Below, one piece after another: positions 1 through 9,400 of a stretch of 64,000 nt of DNA. Each line of letters begins with the position of its first letter. Within the stretch, counting starts at the first letter, position 1. This DNA comes from Trinickia mobilis. GTDB lineage: Bacteria; Pseudomonadota; Gammaproteobacteria; Burkholderiales; Burkholderiaceae. Made by a program: the position numbers and the translations under genes. Location: assembly GCF_017315705.1 (NCBI RefSeq), contig NZ_JAFLRF010000002.1:124001-188000 (forward strand), written 5' to 3'. The notes beneath the pieces are model-generated. The model was not told the origin of the DNA, did no database searches, and saw only the letters and a list, made by a program, of their open reading frames with translations.

Positions 1-636
1 ATGGGGATCAGCGCGGGCGACAAGACGATCGTCGCGCCGTTCGACTCGGTCGTGCTGCAAGTGTCGGTCGCGCCCGGCGATCAGGTGCAAGCGGGCGCTC
101 CGCTCATGCAGTTGAGCGCCGCGGCAAGCGGCAAGGACGCGCGCGCGAACGTGATGCTCGGCATCGAGCCGTCCGACGCGGCCGCCGTGCATGTCGGCGA
201 CACCGTCACGCTGCACGGCCTCTCCACCGCGCTCGCGAAGTCCGCGGTGACGGGCCGCGTGGTCATCGTCGGCGCTTCGGTCGATACGCAAAGCCAGCTC
301 GTCGACGTCGGCGCCAGCGTGCCGGTCGACCAGACCGCGTTCATCCCGGGCACGCGCGTGGCCGCCGATATCGCGACGCTCACCGGCACGCACTGGGTCG
401 TGCCGCGCTCGGCGGTCTTGCAGGACGACAAAGGCGAGTACGTCTACCAGATCACGCCGAATCACAAAGCGCGCCGCGTCTCCGTCTCGACGAAAGTCGA
501 GGACGGCGGCCGCTACGGCGTCGACGGCACGCTCGACGCATCGCAGCCGCTCGTCGTCAGCGGCAACTATGAATTGAAGGACGGCATGGCCGTGCAGCTC
601 GCGCAGGGCGTTGCAGCCGGGGGCGCTGCACGATGA
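1..636 (+). CDS. RND efflux periplasmic adaptor (membrane fusion protein), 5' end outside window
   Basis: Periplasmic adaptor that would link the inner-membrane RND pump encoded next to it to an outer-membrane channel. The 211 visible residues start in a lipoyl/barrel-sandwich segment (IVAPFDSVVLQVSVAPGDQV, the usual 'ApfdGvV' half-motif) and continue through a beta-barrel domain ending in the 'VVPRSAVL' strand typical of HlyD/AcrA adaptors. Adaptors of this family are about 350-400 residues with an N-terminal signal, so the N-terminal half, including the signal and first hairpin, lies before base 1; the ATG at base 1 is probably internal. The stop overlaps the start of the pump gene by 4 nt (ATGA), which indicates translational coupling. 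Confidence 0.85.
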   Translation: MGISAGDKTIVAPFDSVVLQVSVAPGDQVQAGAPLMQLSAAASGKDARANVMLGIEPSDAAAVHVGDTVTLHGLSTALAKSAVTGRVVIVGASVDTQSQLVDVGASVPVDQTAFIPGTRVAADIATLTGTHWVVPRSAVLQDDKGEYVYQITPNHKARRVSVSTKVEDGGRYGVDGTLDASQPLVVSGNYELKDGMAVQLAQGVAAGGAAR

Positions 637-3600
637 ATTTCGGCCAATGGATGCAGATGCACCGGCGGTCTTTGCTGTTCGTGATCGCGCTCGCCGCGAT
701 GGCCGGCGCGCTGACCGCCTTCCGTCTGCCGATCTCGCTGTTTCCGAACGTCGCGTTTCCGCGCGCGGTCGTCTCGCTCGATGCCGGCGACCGCCCCGCC
801 GAACAAATGGCGACGCTCGTCACGATGCCCGTCGAAGAGGCGCTGCGCCGCGTGCCGAACGTGCTCGACGTGCAATCGACCACGAGCCGCGGCTCCGCCC
901 AGATCTCGCTCAACTTCGCCTGGGGCACCGACATGGCGCAGGCCACGCTGCAGGCGCAATCGGCGATCAGCGAGATACTCGCGTCGCTGCCGCAAGGCAC
1001 GACCATGCAGGTGCGCCGCATGGACCCGACCGTGTTCCCGGTGCTCGCCTACAGCCTCACGTCGAAAGCGCAGTCGCTCTCCGCGCTGCACGATCTCGCG
1101 CAGTTTCAGATCCGGCCGCTGCTGTCGTCGGTGGGGGGCGTGGCGCGCGTCGACGTGATGGGCGGCGCGCAGGACGAGTTCGAAGTCGAGACCGATCCCG
1201 AGCGCCTCGCCGCGTACAAGCTCACGCCCGCCGATGTGTCGAAGGCCATCGGCGCGAGCAACGTGCTGTTGGCGACGGGACGCATCGAGGATCACTACAA
1301 GCTCTACCTCGTCATCGCGAACACCACGATTACGCAGCTCGACGAGTTGAAGAACGTCGTCGTCTCCACGAACGGCACGACGCAGATCCGCCTCGGCGAC
1401 GTCGCGACGGTCCGCCAGGGCGCGATTCCGCAATGGATGCGCGTGACCGCCGACGGTCAGGACGCGGTGCTCGTCAACATCTATCAGCAGCCGGGCGCGA
1501 ACAGCGTCGCGATGGCCAAGGCGATCCGCGCCAAGCTCACCGGCTTCCAGAAGCAGATGCCGCCCGGCGTGCATCTCGCGAACTGGTACGACCAGAGCGA
1601 GCTGGTGGTCGCGTCGGCGAGCAGCGTGCGCGACGCGATCATGATCGGCGTCGTGCTCGCCGCGTTCACGCTGTTCGCGTTCCTGCGCAACTGGAAGATC
1701 ACCGCGATCGCGGTGGCGCTCGTGCCGGTCGTGATGGCCGCGACCATCCTGCTGCTCGACGTGTTCGGCATGGGCTTCAACATCATGACGCTCGGCGGCA
1801 TGGCCGCCGCAGTCGGCCTCGTGATCGACGACGCGATCGTGATGATCGAGCACATCGTGAGGCGCATGCGCGAAGCGGGCGCGCACGCGTTCCACGGCCG
1901 CGTGATGAGCGCGGCGCTCGAATTCACGCGTCCGCTCGCGGGCTCGTCGGCGGCGACGCTGATCATCTTCGTGCCGCTCGCGTTTCTGTCGGGCGTGACG
2001 GGTGCGTTCTTCAAGGCGCTTTCGGTGACGATGGCAAGCGCCCTCTTCATCTCGTTCCTCGTCACGTGGCTCGCGGTGCCGATCCTGTGCGACCACTGGC
2101 TGAAGGCGAAGGACGCCGAGGAGCACACCGAATCGCGCTTCGCGCTGTGGATGAACCGGCGCTACGCGTACCTGATCGAGCATGTGACGGCGAAGCCGGC
2201 GCTCGTGCTGATCGGGCTCGTGCCGCTCGTCATCGTCGCGGCGCTCGCGTTCACGCGGGTCGGCAGCGGCTTCATGCCGACGATGGACGAAGGCGGCTTC
2301 GTGCTCGACTACCACACCGAACCCGGCACCTCGATCACCGAGACCGACCGCCTGATGCAGCAGATCGAAGCGATCATCCGCGCAAATCCGAACGTCGCCA
2401 CCTATTCGCGCCGCACGGGCGCGGGACTCGGCGGCGACCTCAACGAGCCCAACCGGGGCGACTTTTTCGTGCGGCTGAAATCGGGCAAGCGCGAACCGAT
2501 CGAGACCGTGATGGAGGAAATCCGCACGAAGATCGAGACGCAGGTGCCGGGCGTCAACGTCGAACTCGCGCAGTTGATGGAAGACCTGATTGGCGATTTG
2601 ACCGCCGTGCCGCAGCCGGTGCAGATCAAGATCTATTCCGACGATCAGGGCACGCTCGACACGACCGCGCAAAAGGTTGCGGCGCGCATCGGCAAGATCC
2701 CGGGCATCGTCGACGTGGACAACGGCATCAACCCCGCAGGCGACGCGCTCGAACTGCACATCCGCCCCGACGCCGCCGCGGCGGAAGGCATGGACCCGCA
2801 GTCGATCGCGCAAGCCGTGTCGGACATGGTCGAAGGCAACGTCGCGACGCAGTTCCAGACGGGGCCGAAGACGGTCGGCGTGCGCGTGCGCGTCGCGAAT
2901 GCGATGAAGCTCACCGATACGCAACTGGGGCAGTTGCAGATCCGCGCGCCGGACGGCCACCTGTTCGCGCTGCGCCGCGTCGCGGATCTCGTGAAGGTGA
3001 CCGGCCAGCCGGAGATCAGCCGCGACAACCTCAAGCGGATGGTCGCGGTGACGGCGCGCATCGACGGCCGCGATCTCGGCTCGACGATCGCCGATGTCCA
3101 GAAAGCGCTCGGCGAACCTGGCCTCCTGCCCGCGAGCGTCTACTACGAACTCGGCGGCCTCTATCAGCAGCAGCAGATCGCGTTCAAGGGCCTCTTGACG
3201 GTGTTCGGCGCGGCGGTCGCGCTCGTGTTCGGCCTGCTGCTGTTCTTGTACGAGCGCTTCCGCGTCGCGCTCGCGGTGATGGCGATGCCGCTGCTCGCGG
3301 CGGGTGCGGTCTTCGTCGGCCTCTGGCTGACGGGCATCGAGCTGAACATCTCCGCGATGATGGGCATGACGATGATCATCGGGATCGTGACCGAGGTCGC
3401 GATCTTCTACGTGTCGGAGCTGCAGGGGCTCGTGCGCGACGAAGGCGTGCCGTTCAGGCAGGCGGTGATCGACGCGGGCCGCAACCGCCTGCGCCCGATC
3501 GCGATGACGACGATCGCCGCGATTCTCGCGTTGCTGCCGCTCGCGTTCGCGCTGGGACAAGGTTCCGCGATGCAGCAGCCGCTCGCGGTGGCGATCATTT

Positions 3601-3680
3601 CCGGCCTGATCGTGCAGTTGCCGCTCGTGCTGCTGCTGTTGCCGGTGCTGCTGCTACTGCTGATGAAAAAGGTCGACTGA
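633..3680 (+). CDS. RND family efflux transporter, inner-membrane permease
   Basis: Proton-driven trimeric inner-membrane pump of the AcrB/MdtB/CusA superfamily, 1015 residues, the usual length. The N-terminus has a first membrane helix followed by the 'LPISLFPNVAFPRAVVSL' stretch typical of RND pumps. The TM4 motif GLVIDDAIVMIEHI carries the paired aspartates of the proton relay. The C-terminal membrane block contains the second-half repeat of TM7-12 (GIVTEVAIFYVSELQG, RLRPIAMTTIAAILALLPLA). Start is the ATG overlapping the adaptor stop. Substrate cannot be told; TM4 has DD as in drug pumps, and no Met-rich metal motif stands out. The last 27 nt overlap the 3' end of the convergent EAL gene. 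Confidence 0.93.
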   Translation: MNFGQWMQMHRRSLLFVIALAAMAGALTAFRLPISLFPNVAFPRAVVSLDAGDRPAEQMATLVTMPVEEALRRVPNVLDVQSTTSRGSAQISLNFAWGTDMAQATLQAQSAISEILASLPQGTTMQVRRMDPTVFPVLAYSLTSKAQSLSALHDLAQFQIRPLLSSVGGVARVDVMGGAQDEFEVETDPERLAAYKLTPADVSKAIGASNVLLATGRIEDHYKLYLVIANTTITQLDELKNVVVSTNGTTQIRLGDVATVRQGAIPQWMRVTADGQDAVLVNIYQQPGANSVAMAKAIRAKLTGFQKQMPPGVHLANWYDQSELVVASASSVRDAIMIGVVLAAFTLFAFLRNWKITAIAVALVPVVMAATILLLDVFGMGFNIMTLGGMAAAVGLVIDDAIVMIEHIVRRMREAGAHAFHGRVMSAALEFTRPLAGSSAATLIIFVPLAFLSGVTGAFFKALSVTMASALFISFLVTWLAVPILCDHWLKAKDAEEHTESRFALWMNRRYAYLIEHVTAKPALVLIGLVPLVIVAALAFTRVGSGFMPTMDEGGFVLDYHTEPGTSITETDRLMQQIEAIIRANPNVATYSRRTGAGLGGDLNEPNRGDFFVRLKSGKREPIETVMEEIRTKIETQVPGVNVELAQLMEDLIGDLTAVPQPVQIKIYSDDQGTLDTTAQKVAARIGKIPGIVDVDNGINPAGDALELHIRPDAAAAEGMDPQSIAQAVSDMVEGNVATQFQTGPKTVGVRVRVANAMKLTDTQLGQLQIRAPDGHLFALRRVADLVKVTGQPEISRDNLKRMVAVTARIDGRDLGSTIADVQKALGEPGLLPASVYYELGGLYQQQQIAFKGLLTVFGAAVALVFGLLLFLYERFRVALAVMAMPLLAAGAVFVGLWLTGIELNISAMMGMTMIIGIVTEVAIFYVSELQGLVRDEGVPFRQAVIDAGRNRLRPIAMTTIAAILALLPLAFALGQGSAMQQPLAVAIISGLIVQLPLVLLLLPVLLLLLMKKVD

Positions 3681-5258
3681 CGGCGCCGGCGCAATGGAAG
3701 ACGCCGTGCGGGCGCGCAAGTATTCGACGAGCGCGCTTGCCGGCATCGGCGCACCGAACAGCCAGCCTTGGCCGTACCGAACGTCGCGCTGCTCGAGATA
3801 GTCGGCCTGCGACGTGTGCTCGACGCCTTCCGCGACGATCTCCAGACCGAGCGCATGCGCCATCGAAATGATATGCGGCGCGACGATGCTGGTGGCCGCG
3901 TCCTGAGCGATGGTATCGATGAACGATTTGTCGATCTTGAGCACGTCGACCCTGAAGTTCTGCAGGTAGGACAGGCTCGAATAACCGGTTCCGAAATCGT
4001 CGATATAGACGGGGTGTCCTGCGTTTCTGAATGCCTCGATGGTTTTGCGGGTTGCGTCGGCATCCAGGAAACTGCGCTCGGTCGCTTCGATGCGGACCTG
4101 ATCGGGAAGGATGCCCGTGCCCGTCAAGCTCGACGTCAACACGCGCAGGAAACGATCGGTCTGGAGATCCGCGCCGCCGACGTTGATGGACACATAGAAG
4201 GCAGGACGCGAGCGCAAGAGCGCCGCCAATTCGGCAAGCGTTTTCTGCAGGACGAGATCGGTCAGCGGCTGAACCAGGCCTTGTTCCTCGGCGACGGGAA
4301 CGAAGATGTCGGGGGAGATGTCGCGCCCGTCGACTTGCCACCTGACGAGCGCTTCCGCCCCGACGCATTCCCGGTCCGACAGCCTGACAATGGGCTGGTA
4401 GTGCACGTCGACTTCCCGGCGCTTGATGGCCCGTTCGAGCAACGCCGGAAACGACAATTGGCGCGACAGCAGCCGGAACGCCAGCCACCCGACCAGCGCG
4501 CCCGCCAGAACGCCCACCGACAGCCACGCCGCCAGCAGGCCGGCCCAGCCGGCCAGCAAGCCGACGCGCGGCGACTTGACCACTACGCCCATCGGTCGCG
4601 TCGACGAACGCGCCACCGCGTACAGCCAATCACGGCTCGCCACTTTGCCCTGGCGCTTCCAGGCATCGAGCATCTCGGCGCTGTCCGCGCCGGGCGACAG
4701 CGCAAAGATCGCGTTCGTCTCGGCATTGACCGCGGCGACCGGCCGCCGGCCCTGATCGACGACATCGACGTAAGACCGCGGATCGATCGACACGTACTCG
4801 CCGTTGCGTCCGATCATGACATCCTCGCGCACCACGTCGAGCGGGCTTTTTTGATGGAACCACTCCAGGTAGCCGTCCTTGCTCTGCCAATCGGGCGGCG
4901 GCAGCCTCAGGTGCTTGAGCCTGACGTCGCCGAGCAGCGGCGAACACCGGTATTCGCCGTCGCCAAAGACGCCGGAGTCCTGAACGTAGCGGTAGGTGAA
5001 GCTGATGCGGGCCAACTGCTGGAGAAAGGCCGGCGTGCATCGCTGCCCGGACAGCGCCGCCATGTCGCCGATCGCGGACAACGCCTGGCTCGTGACGAGT
5101 TCCGAGCGGATCACGGCTTTCTCGGCGTACTCCTGGAGATCGCGTTGCTCCCTGCGCGCCGCTTCGCGATTCGCGACATAGAGGCTGGTGAGAACGGGCG
5201 CGAGCGTCGCCACGCACGCGACGGCAACGAAAGCGGAGATCAGCGAGAGACGGCGCAT
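3654..5258 (-). CDS. CSS-motif membrane c-di-GMP phosphodiesterase (EAL domain)
   Basis: Inner-membrane cyclic-di-GMP phosphodiesterase, 534 residues. An N-terminal membrane helix (about residues 5-27) is followed by a periplasmic region with two cysteines (GQRCTP and YRCSPL), which fits the CSS-motif sensor of the PdeB/PdeC group, where a disulfide controls activity. A second helix (LAGWAGLLAAWLSVGVLAGA, about 230-255) leads into the EAL domain. Catalytic motifs look complete: EALVRW, SINVGG, EATERS, IDDFGTGYSSLSYL, LKIDKSF, AEGVEH and GQGWLFG. No GGDEF partner domain is present. The stop lies inside the convergent RND pump gene. In the family, reducing conditions in the periplasm activate hydrolysis; that this one behaves so is inferred. 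Confidence 0.9.
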   Translation of the reverse strand: MRRLSLISAFVAVACVATLAPVLTSLYVANREAARREQRDLQEYAEKAVIRSELVTSQALSAIGDMAALSGQRCTPAFLQQLARISFTYRYVQDSGVFGDGEYRCSPLLGDVRLKHLRLPPPDWQSKDGYLEWFHQKSPLDVVREDVMIGRNGEYVSIDPRSYVDVVDQGRRPVAAVNAETNAIFALSPGADSAEMLDAWKRQGKVASRDWLYAVARSSTRPMGVVVKSPRVGLLAGWAGLLAAWLSVGVLAGALVGWLAFRLLSRQLSFPALLERAIKRREVDVHYQPIVRLSDRECVGAEALVRWQVDGRDISPDIFVPVAEEQGLVQPLTDLVLQKTLAELAALLRSRPAFYVSINVGGADLQTDRFLRVLTSSLTGTGILPDQVRIEATERSFLDADATRKTIEAFRNAGHPVYIDDFGTGYSSLSYLQNFRVDVLKIDKSFIDTIAQDAATSIVAPHIISMAHALGLEIVAEGVEHTSQADYLEQRDVRYGQGWLFGAPMPASALVEYLRARTASSIAPAPSVDLFHQQ

Positions 5259-5726
5259 GGAGTTGGCCCCTGTGAGACCCGGATACGTGCCTGCCGCGAC
5301 GCGCGCCCTTCAGCGGGTCGCGGCTCGAGCCGCACTCGTATGATCATATATCCCGGTGACGTTTTTGGGGTCTGAGGCTGGAAAACGAACCGCAAACCCG
5401 ACCTGCTACTCAACGACGCCGAGGAATTTCGTCGGCTGCCGCAACCAGTGTCCACGTACTGACGGGAATTGCTGCTCGATGATCCGGTTGCCGCCTATCT
5501 CGCGATCGGCTGCCTGTTGTCGGTGCTCGTTGCGGCGGGGATGAAAAAGAGCTGAGTCGACGGCGGACCTGCGCTTGCCCGCGCGTGCAGGAAGAATCCG
5601 GCCTCGGCGTCGAAGCGAGCGGCATGCGTAAGGTTCGCATTGAGCTCGCGTTGAGTCTCGCTGGCCGGCCGTTGCGGCGTCGCCGCCGCTAACGTGGGTC
5701 GATGCCCTTTCCCGTGGCGTGCGGGA
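5259..5726. other. Intergenic region, 468 nt, no convincing gene
   Basis: Region between the start of the EAL gene and the end of the Tyr-Cys repeat gene, both on the minus strand. The part next to 5258 includes an AT-rich segment (about 5338-5360, TATGATCATATATCC) suited to a promoter for the EAL gene. A 28-codon plus-strand frame with a hydrophobic stretch (5469-5555) is listed separately with low confidence. I see no clear terminator or repeat. Confidence 0.5.
5469..5555 (+). CDS. Possible 28-residue single-helix membrane peptide (TTG start)
   Basis: A short frame preceded in frame by a stop (5460-5462) reads from TTG at 5469: an acidic N-terminus (LLDDP), a hydrophobic run (VAAYLAIGCLLSVLVAAG) and a basic end (MKKS). 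This is the layout of a small single-pass membrane protein with the C-terminus in the cytoplasm. A weak GACGGG lies just upstream, with very short spacing. There is no ATG and no recognised family, so it may be chance. Confidence 0.22.
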   Translation: MLLDDPVAAYLAIGCLLSVLVAAGMKKS

Positions 5727-6404
5727 TCAAGCGTCGAGCGCCCGTAAAGCCGCCGGCTCGATCGTCGTGACCGCAACGGTCCGGACGGCGCAATAGGCAG
5801 GGGCGTCGGCGACTGCGCAATAGGCTGGCTTGGTCGATGCGGCTACTGCGCAATAGGCGGGTTTGCTCGATGCGGACACCGCGCAATACGCCGCCTCGCC
5901 CGAAGCCGAAACCGAAGCCGAAACCGCACAGTACGCGGCCTTCCCCGCCGCCGAAACGGCGCAGTACGCCGCCGGCTCCACCACCGGCTTCGCGCAATAC
6001 GCGCCCGCATCCGCCGCGTCCGCGCAAAACTCCGACGCCATCAGCTTGTTGGTCTCCTCCGCCAGGCTCATGAGCCGCGCTTCGTCCTGCGGCCCGTCGA
6101 TGCCCACATACGGATCGTGATGCAGCAAGCCGCCGAAAATACGCCCGCAATCGGCCGCATAGCGCTGCGTGTCGAGAATGTGCGCGTGCCAGAAGTCGTC
6201 GACAGCCTCGCTCGGCACGACGGGCATCCGCGGATATTTCGCCGCGAGTTTCAAGAAGCGCCGATACCCCTCCTCCGCGTGCGCGAGCGTCGCGGCCGTC
6301 CACGTGCAACGCTCGCCGTGCAGCATCTTCTGCTTCATGCGGTCGAAGTCCAGTTCGTCGATGGCCTGCCACATCGCTGTAACGTTTCGCCCCCGTTGTT
6401 TCAT
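5727..6404 (-). CDS. GRDP-like domain protein with C-terminal tail of seven Tyr-Cys repeats
   Basis: 225-residue protein of unknown function in two parts. Residues about 10-125 resemble the GRDP-like family (known from plant glycine-rich domain proteins and scattered bacterial proteins): VDDFWHAHILDTQRYAADC followed by FGGLLHHDPYVG. Residues 135-207 form a low-complexity Ala/Ser/Lys/Pro tail with seven Tyr-Cys pairs (Y136C137, 147/148, 158/159, 173/174, 184/185, 195/196, 204/205), mostly spaced 11 residues; six are in the identical context AYCAV. No signal peptide or membrane helix is visible, so it is probably made in the cytoplasm. It starts 18 nt after the GGDEF-EAL gene, with GGAAGGAGAAAACACC before the ATG as ribosome binding site, so the two are probably cotranscribed. 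The tail could be a metal ligand array, a disulfide or cross-linked scaffold, or a modified multi-core peptide; the sequence alone does not decide. Confidence 0.85.
   Translation of the reverse strand: MKQRGRNVTAMWQAIDELDFDRMKQKMLHGERCTWTAATLAHAEEGYRRFLKLAAKYPRMPVVPSEAVDDFWHAHILDTQRYAADCGRIFGGLLHHDPYVGIDGPQDEARLMSLAEETNKLMASEFCADAADAGAYCAKPVVEPAAYCAVSAAGKAAYCAVSASVSASGEAAYCAVSASSKPAYCAVAASTKPAYCAVADAPAYCAVRTVAVTTIEPAALRALDA
5784..6002 (-). repeat. Tandem repeats encoding the AYCAV units
   Basis: Imperfect tandem repeats inside the preceding gene, mostly 33 nt per unit with one 45-nt and one 27-nt interval. Each contains a core read on the plus strand as GCGCAATAGGC or GCGCAGTACGC, which encodes AYCA on the minus strand. 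Copies differ at third codon positions (TAT/TAC) while Tyr and Cys stay unchanged, which suggests selection on the peptide rather than very recent duplication. Confidence 0.8.
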
Positions 6405-6422
6405 GGTGTTTTCTCCTTCCTT

Positions 6423-9400
6423 TCAGGTGTGATACGCGCGTTCCAGGCTTTCGTCCTGGACGCGCAACGTAGCCGGTCTGCGCCGTTCGGCGGGACCGGC
6501 ATCCTGCCGGCGATCGACAAAGCTGCCCACCTCGCCGGCGGGAATCGGTCGGCTGAAGAAGTACCCCTGGACTTCGTCGCAGCCCTCGTTGCGCAGAAAA
6601 TCCACCTGCGCCTGCGTTTCGGCCCCCTCCGCGATCACCCTGAGCCCGAGGCTGTGCCCGAGCGCGATCACGGCGCTCGTGATCTGCGCGTCGCCGCGGC
6701 TGTCCGGGATGTCGCGAATGAACGAGCGATCGATCTTCACGACGTCGATCGGGAAACGCGTCAAATAAGCGAGCGACGAATATCCGGTGCCGAAGTCGTC
6801 GATCGACAGCCGCACGCCGGTTCTCTTCAAGCTCGAGAGCCACCGGGACGCCTGTTCGGGCTGGCGCATGACCATGCTCTCGGTCAGCTCGAGTTCGAGC
6901 GAATCGCCGGGCAAATGCGCTTCGTCGAGCGCTTCGAGAATGTGATCGAGGAGATCCGGCGTCGCGAATTGCGCCGCCGATAGATTGACCGCCACGCGTA
7001 TCTGGCCGATGCCGGCCGCGCGCCATTCGGCGCTTTGCCGGCATGCCTCGCGCAGCACCCACGCGCCGAGCGGCACGATCACACCGGTCTCCTCGGCGAG
7101 CGGAATGAAATCCGCAGGCATCACGAGACCGAGCGCGGGGCTCTGCCAGCGCAACAGCGCTTCGACGCCCGTGCAGCGGTTCGTCGCGAGGCAAACGCGC
7201 GGCTGGTAGCGCAGCGTGAACTCACGATTCTCGACGGCCTGCCGCAGATGCGCCTCCATCTCGACGCGCCGCTGCAGCGACATGCTCATCTGGCGCATAT
7301 AGAGCTGATAGGTGTTCTTGCCGCGCTGCTTCGCGCCATACATCGCAATATCGGCGTGCTTGAGGAGCGTTTGCGCGTCGTCGCCGTCGTCGGGGAACGA
7401 GCTGATGCCGATGCTCGCGCTCACTTGAAGCTGCATGTCGCTGACGACGACCGGCCTCGCGAGCGCGGCCTGGATCTCATCGACGGTGCGGGTGACGTTG
7501 GCGTGATCGCTGTGCTGCTTCACGAGCACCGTGAATTCGTCGCCGCCCAAGCGCGCAATCATTTCGGCATCCTTGACTTCGTCGCGCAGACGATCGGCGA
7601 CCGCACGCAGCAGCGCATCGCCGACGTTGTGCCCGAGCGAATCGTTGATGTCCTTGAAGCGGTCGAGATCGATGAACAGCACGCGCAGCGTCGTGCCGTC
7701 TTCGCGTGCGTGCGAGAGCGCGTCGTCGAGGCGCTCCTTGAACATCAGCCGGTTGGGCAAGCCGGTCAGCGCGTCGTGATTCGCGAGGAAGTGCAGATTG
7801 TCTTCGGCCTGCCTGCGCTGCAGGAAGTGGCTCAGCTGGCTCGCGATCGAGCGCGCCATCGCGAGCGCATTCGGCTCGGCGTGGCCCCGCTCGCGCGAAT
7901 AGAATTCCGCGACCCCCAGCACCACCGAGCCCGTGCGAAGCGGGAACGCGAACACGGTCAGGATGCCCGCTTCGGCCAGCCATCGCGCGTGCGCGAGCTG
8001 CGTCACCTGGTGTCCCGCGTACCACGACGGCACGCCAGGCAGGTCGTCGCTGTCGGGCGCGATCGGCGAGCGCGACGCGAGCCACGGTTCGAGATCGCGG
8101 CATGACGCGACATACGTCGGCCGCAACGACTGCTTGAGACCCGCTCGCGACGGCCAGAACGCGCCGGCTTCCCAGCCCATGCCCTGCGCGAGCGAAGCGG
8201 TCACCTGCTGGAAGACTTCGATTTCGTTCGTTGCCGTCGCGAGCTGCAGCGTGATCGCGTGCTCGAGTTCGCGCACCCGTTCCGCCGATTTCTGCTTCGT
8301 GATTTCGAGCGCGGTGCCGCGCAGCACGCGCTGATCGGCCGAGCCGTACGCGTAGCCGATCATGCGCAGCCATCCGCGCCGCCCGCGCTTCGAGCGGTAG
8401 CGGCACTCGAATTCGAAGGCGGCGCGGCTTAGCAACGTGTGCTTCACATGCTCGATCAGCGCGGGCCGGTCCGCCGGCTCGATGGCCCGCATCAGCGCGG
8501 TCAAGGTCGGCTTGCCGCTGCGCCGGCCGATGAGCCGCGCCATCTCGTTCGAAAGATGAACGACGCGGCGATCGAGGTCGACGCGCCAGTCGCCCAGATG
8601 CGCGATGCGCTGCGCTTCGGCGCGCGCCATTTCGCTTTCGCGCAGCGTGTGCGTGATCTGGTTCGCGAGCTTCACCGCGCGCACGCGCGAGGTCGACAGC
8701 GCATACGCGAGTCCCGAGAGCAGCATCGTGATGATCGCGCCCACGGCGAACGCGAGCGCGGGCAAGAAGCGCTGCGGACCGCTCAAGGCCATCGGGTCCG
8801 CGTCGAACACGATCAGCCAGCGGCGCCCGCCGAACGATTGCACGGCGCGCCGCTCCAGGCGCGGGTTGTCGCGATCGATCGCCGACACCGCATCGGCCGA
8901 TTTGGCGCGGGCGGGCAACAACCGCGCGCCGGCGCTCGCGCCGGTGGCCGTCCGTTGAGCGCTCGTCGCGGACGAAACGCCCGCGATGCTGTCGTACAGC
9001 AGCGTCGAGGGCGTCGGCGGCACCGCGGGCACGCGGAACGAGCCAGCGTCGTAGATGCGGAATTGGATCAGGCGCTGCGTTTCTTCGCCGAGCAAGCCGG
9101 CCAGCAGGTCGCTCACGCGAATCCCCGCGCCGACCGAGCCGATATACGCGCGGCGCCGCTCGTCCACCGTCGCGAGCGGCAGGCCGCGGCGATACACCGG
9201 CATGCGCACCGCAAGCCCCACTTGCTGACCGCCGCCGTCGACGAAGATCAGGCGCCCGCTGCTGATCGCTTCATTGTTGTCGCGCGAGCGCTCGAGCGCC
9301 GTGAGCCGGCGCGCGTCCGAACCCATGTCGATGCCGAGCGACACGCGATTCTGCGCAAGCGGCTCGACATAGCTCAACACGTAGTATCCGGCACGTGCGC

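Noticed and set aside
567-3560. 997-codon open frame opposite the RND pump gene
   Set aside because: It is an Arg/His/Asp-rich mirror frame caused by high GC and the codon pattern of the pump gene; no motif, no ribosome binding site.
5784-6002. Regular repeats that could be a CRISPR array
   Set aside because: Repeats are inside a coding frame, short and imperfect, and spacers are not unique sequences; no cas genes.
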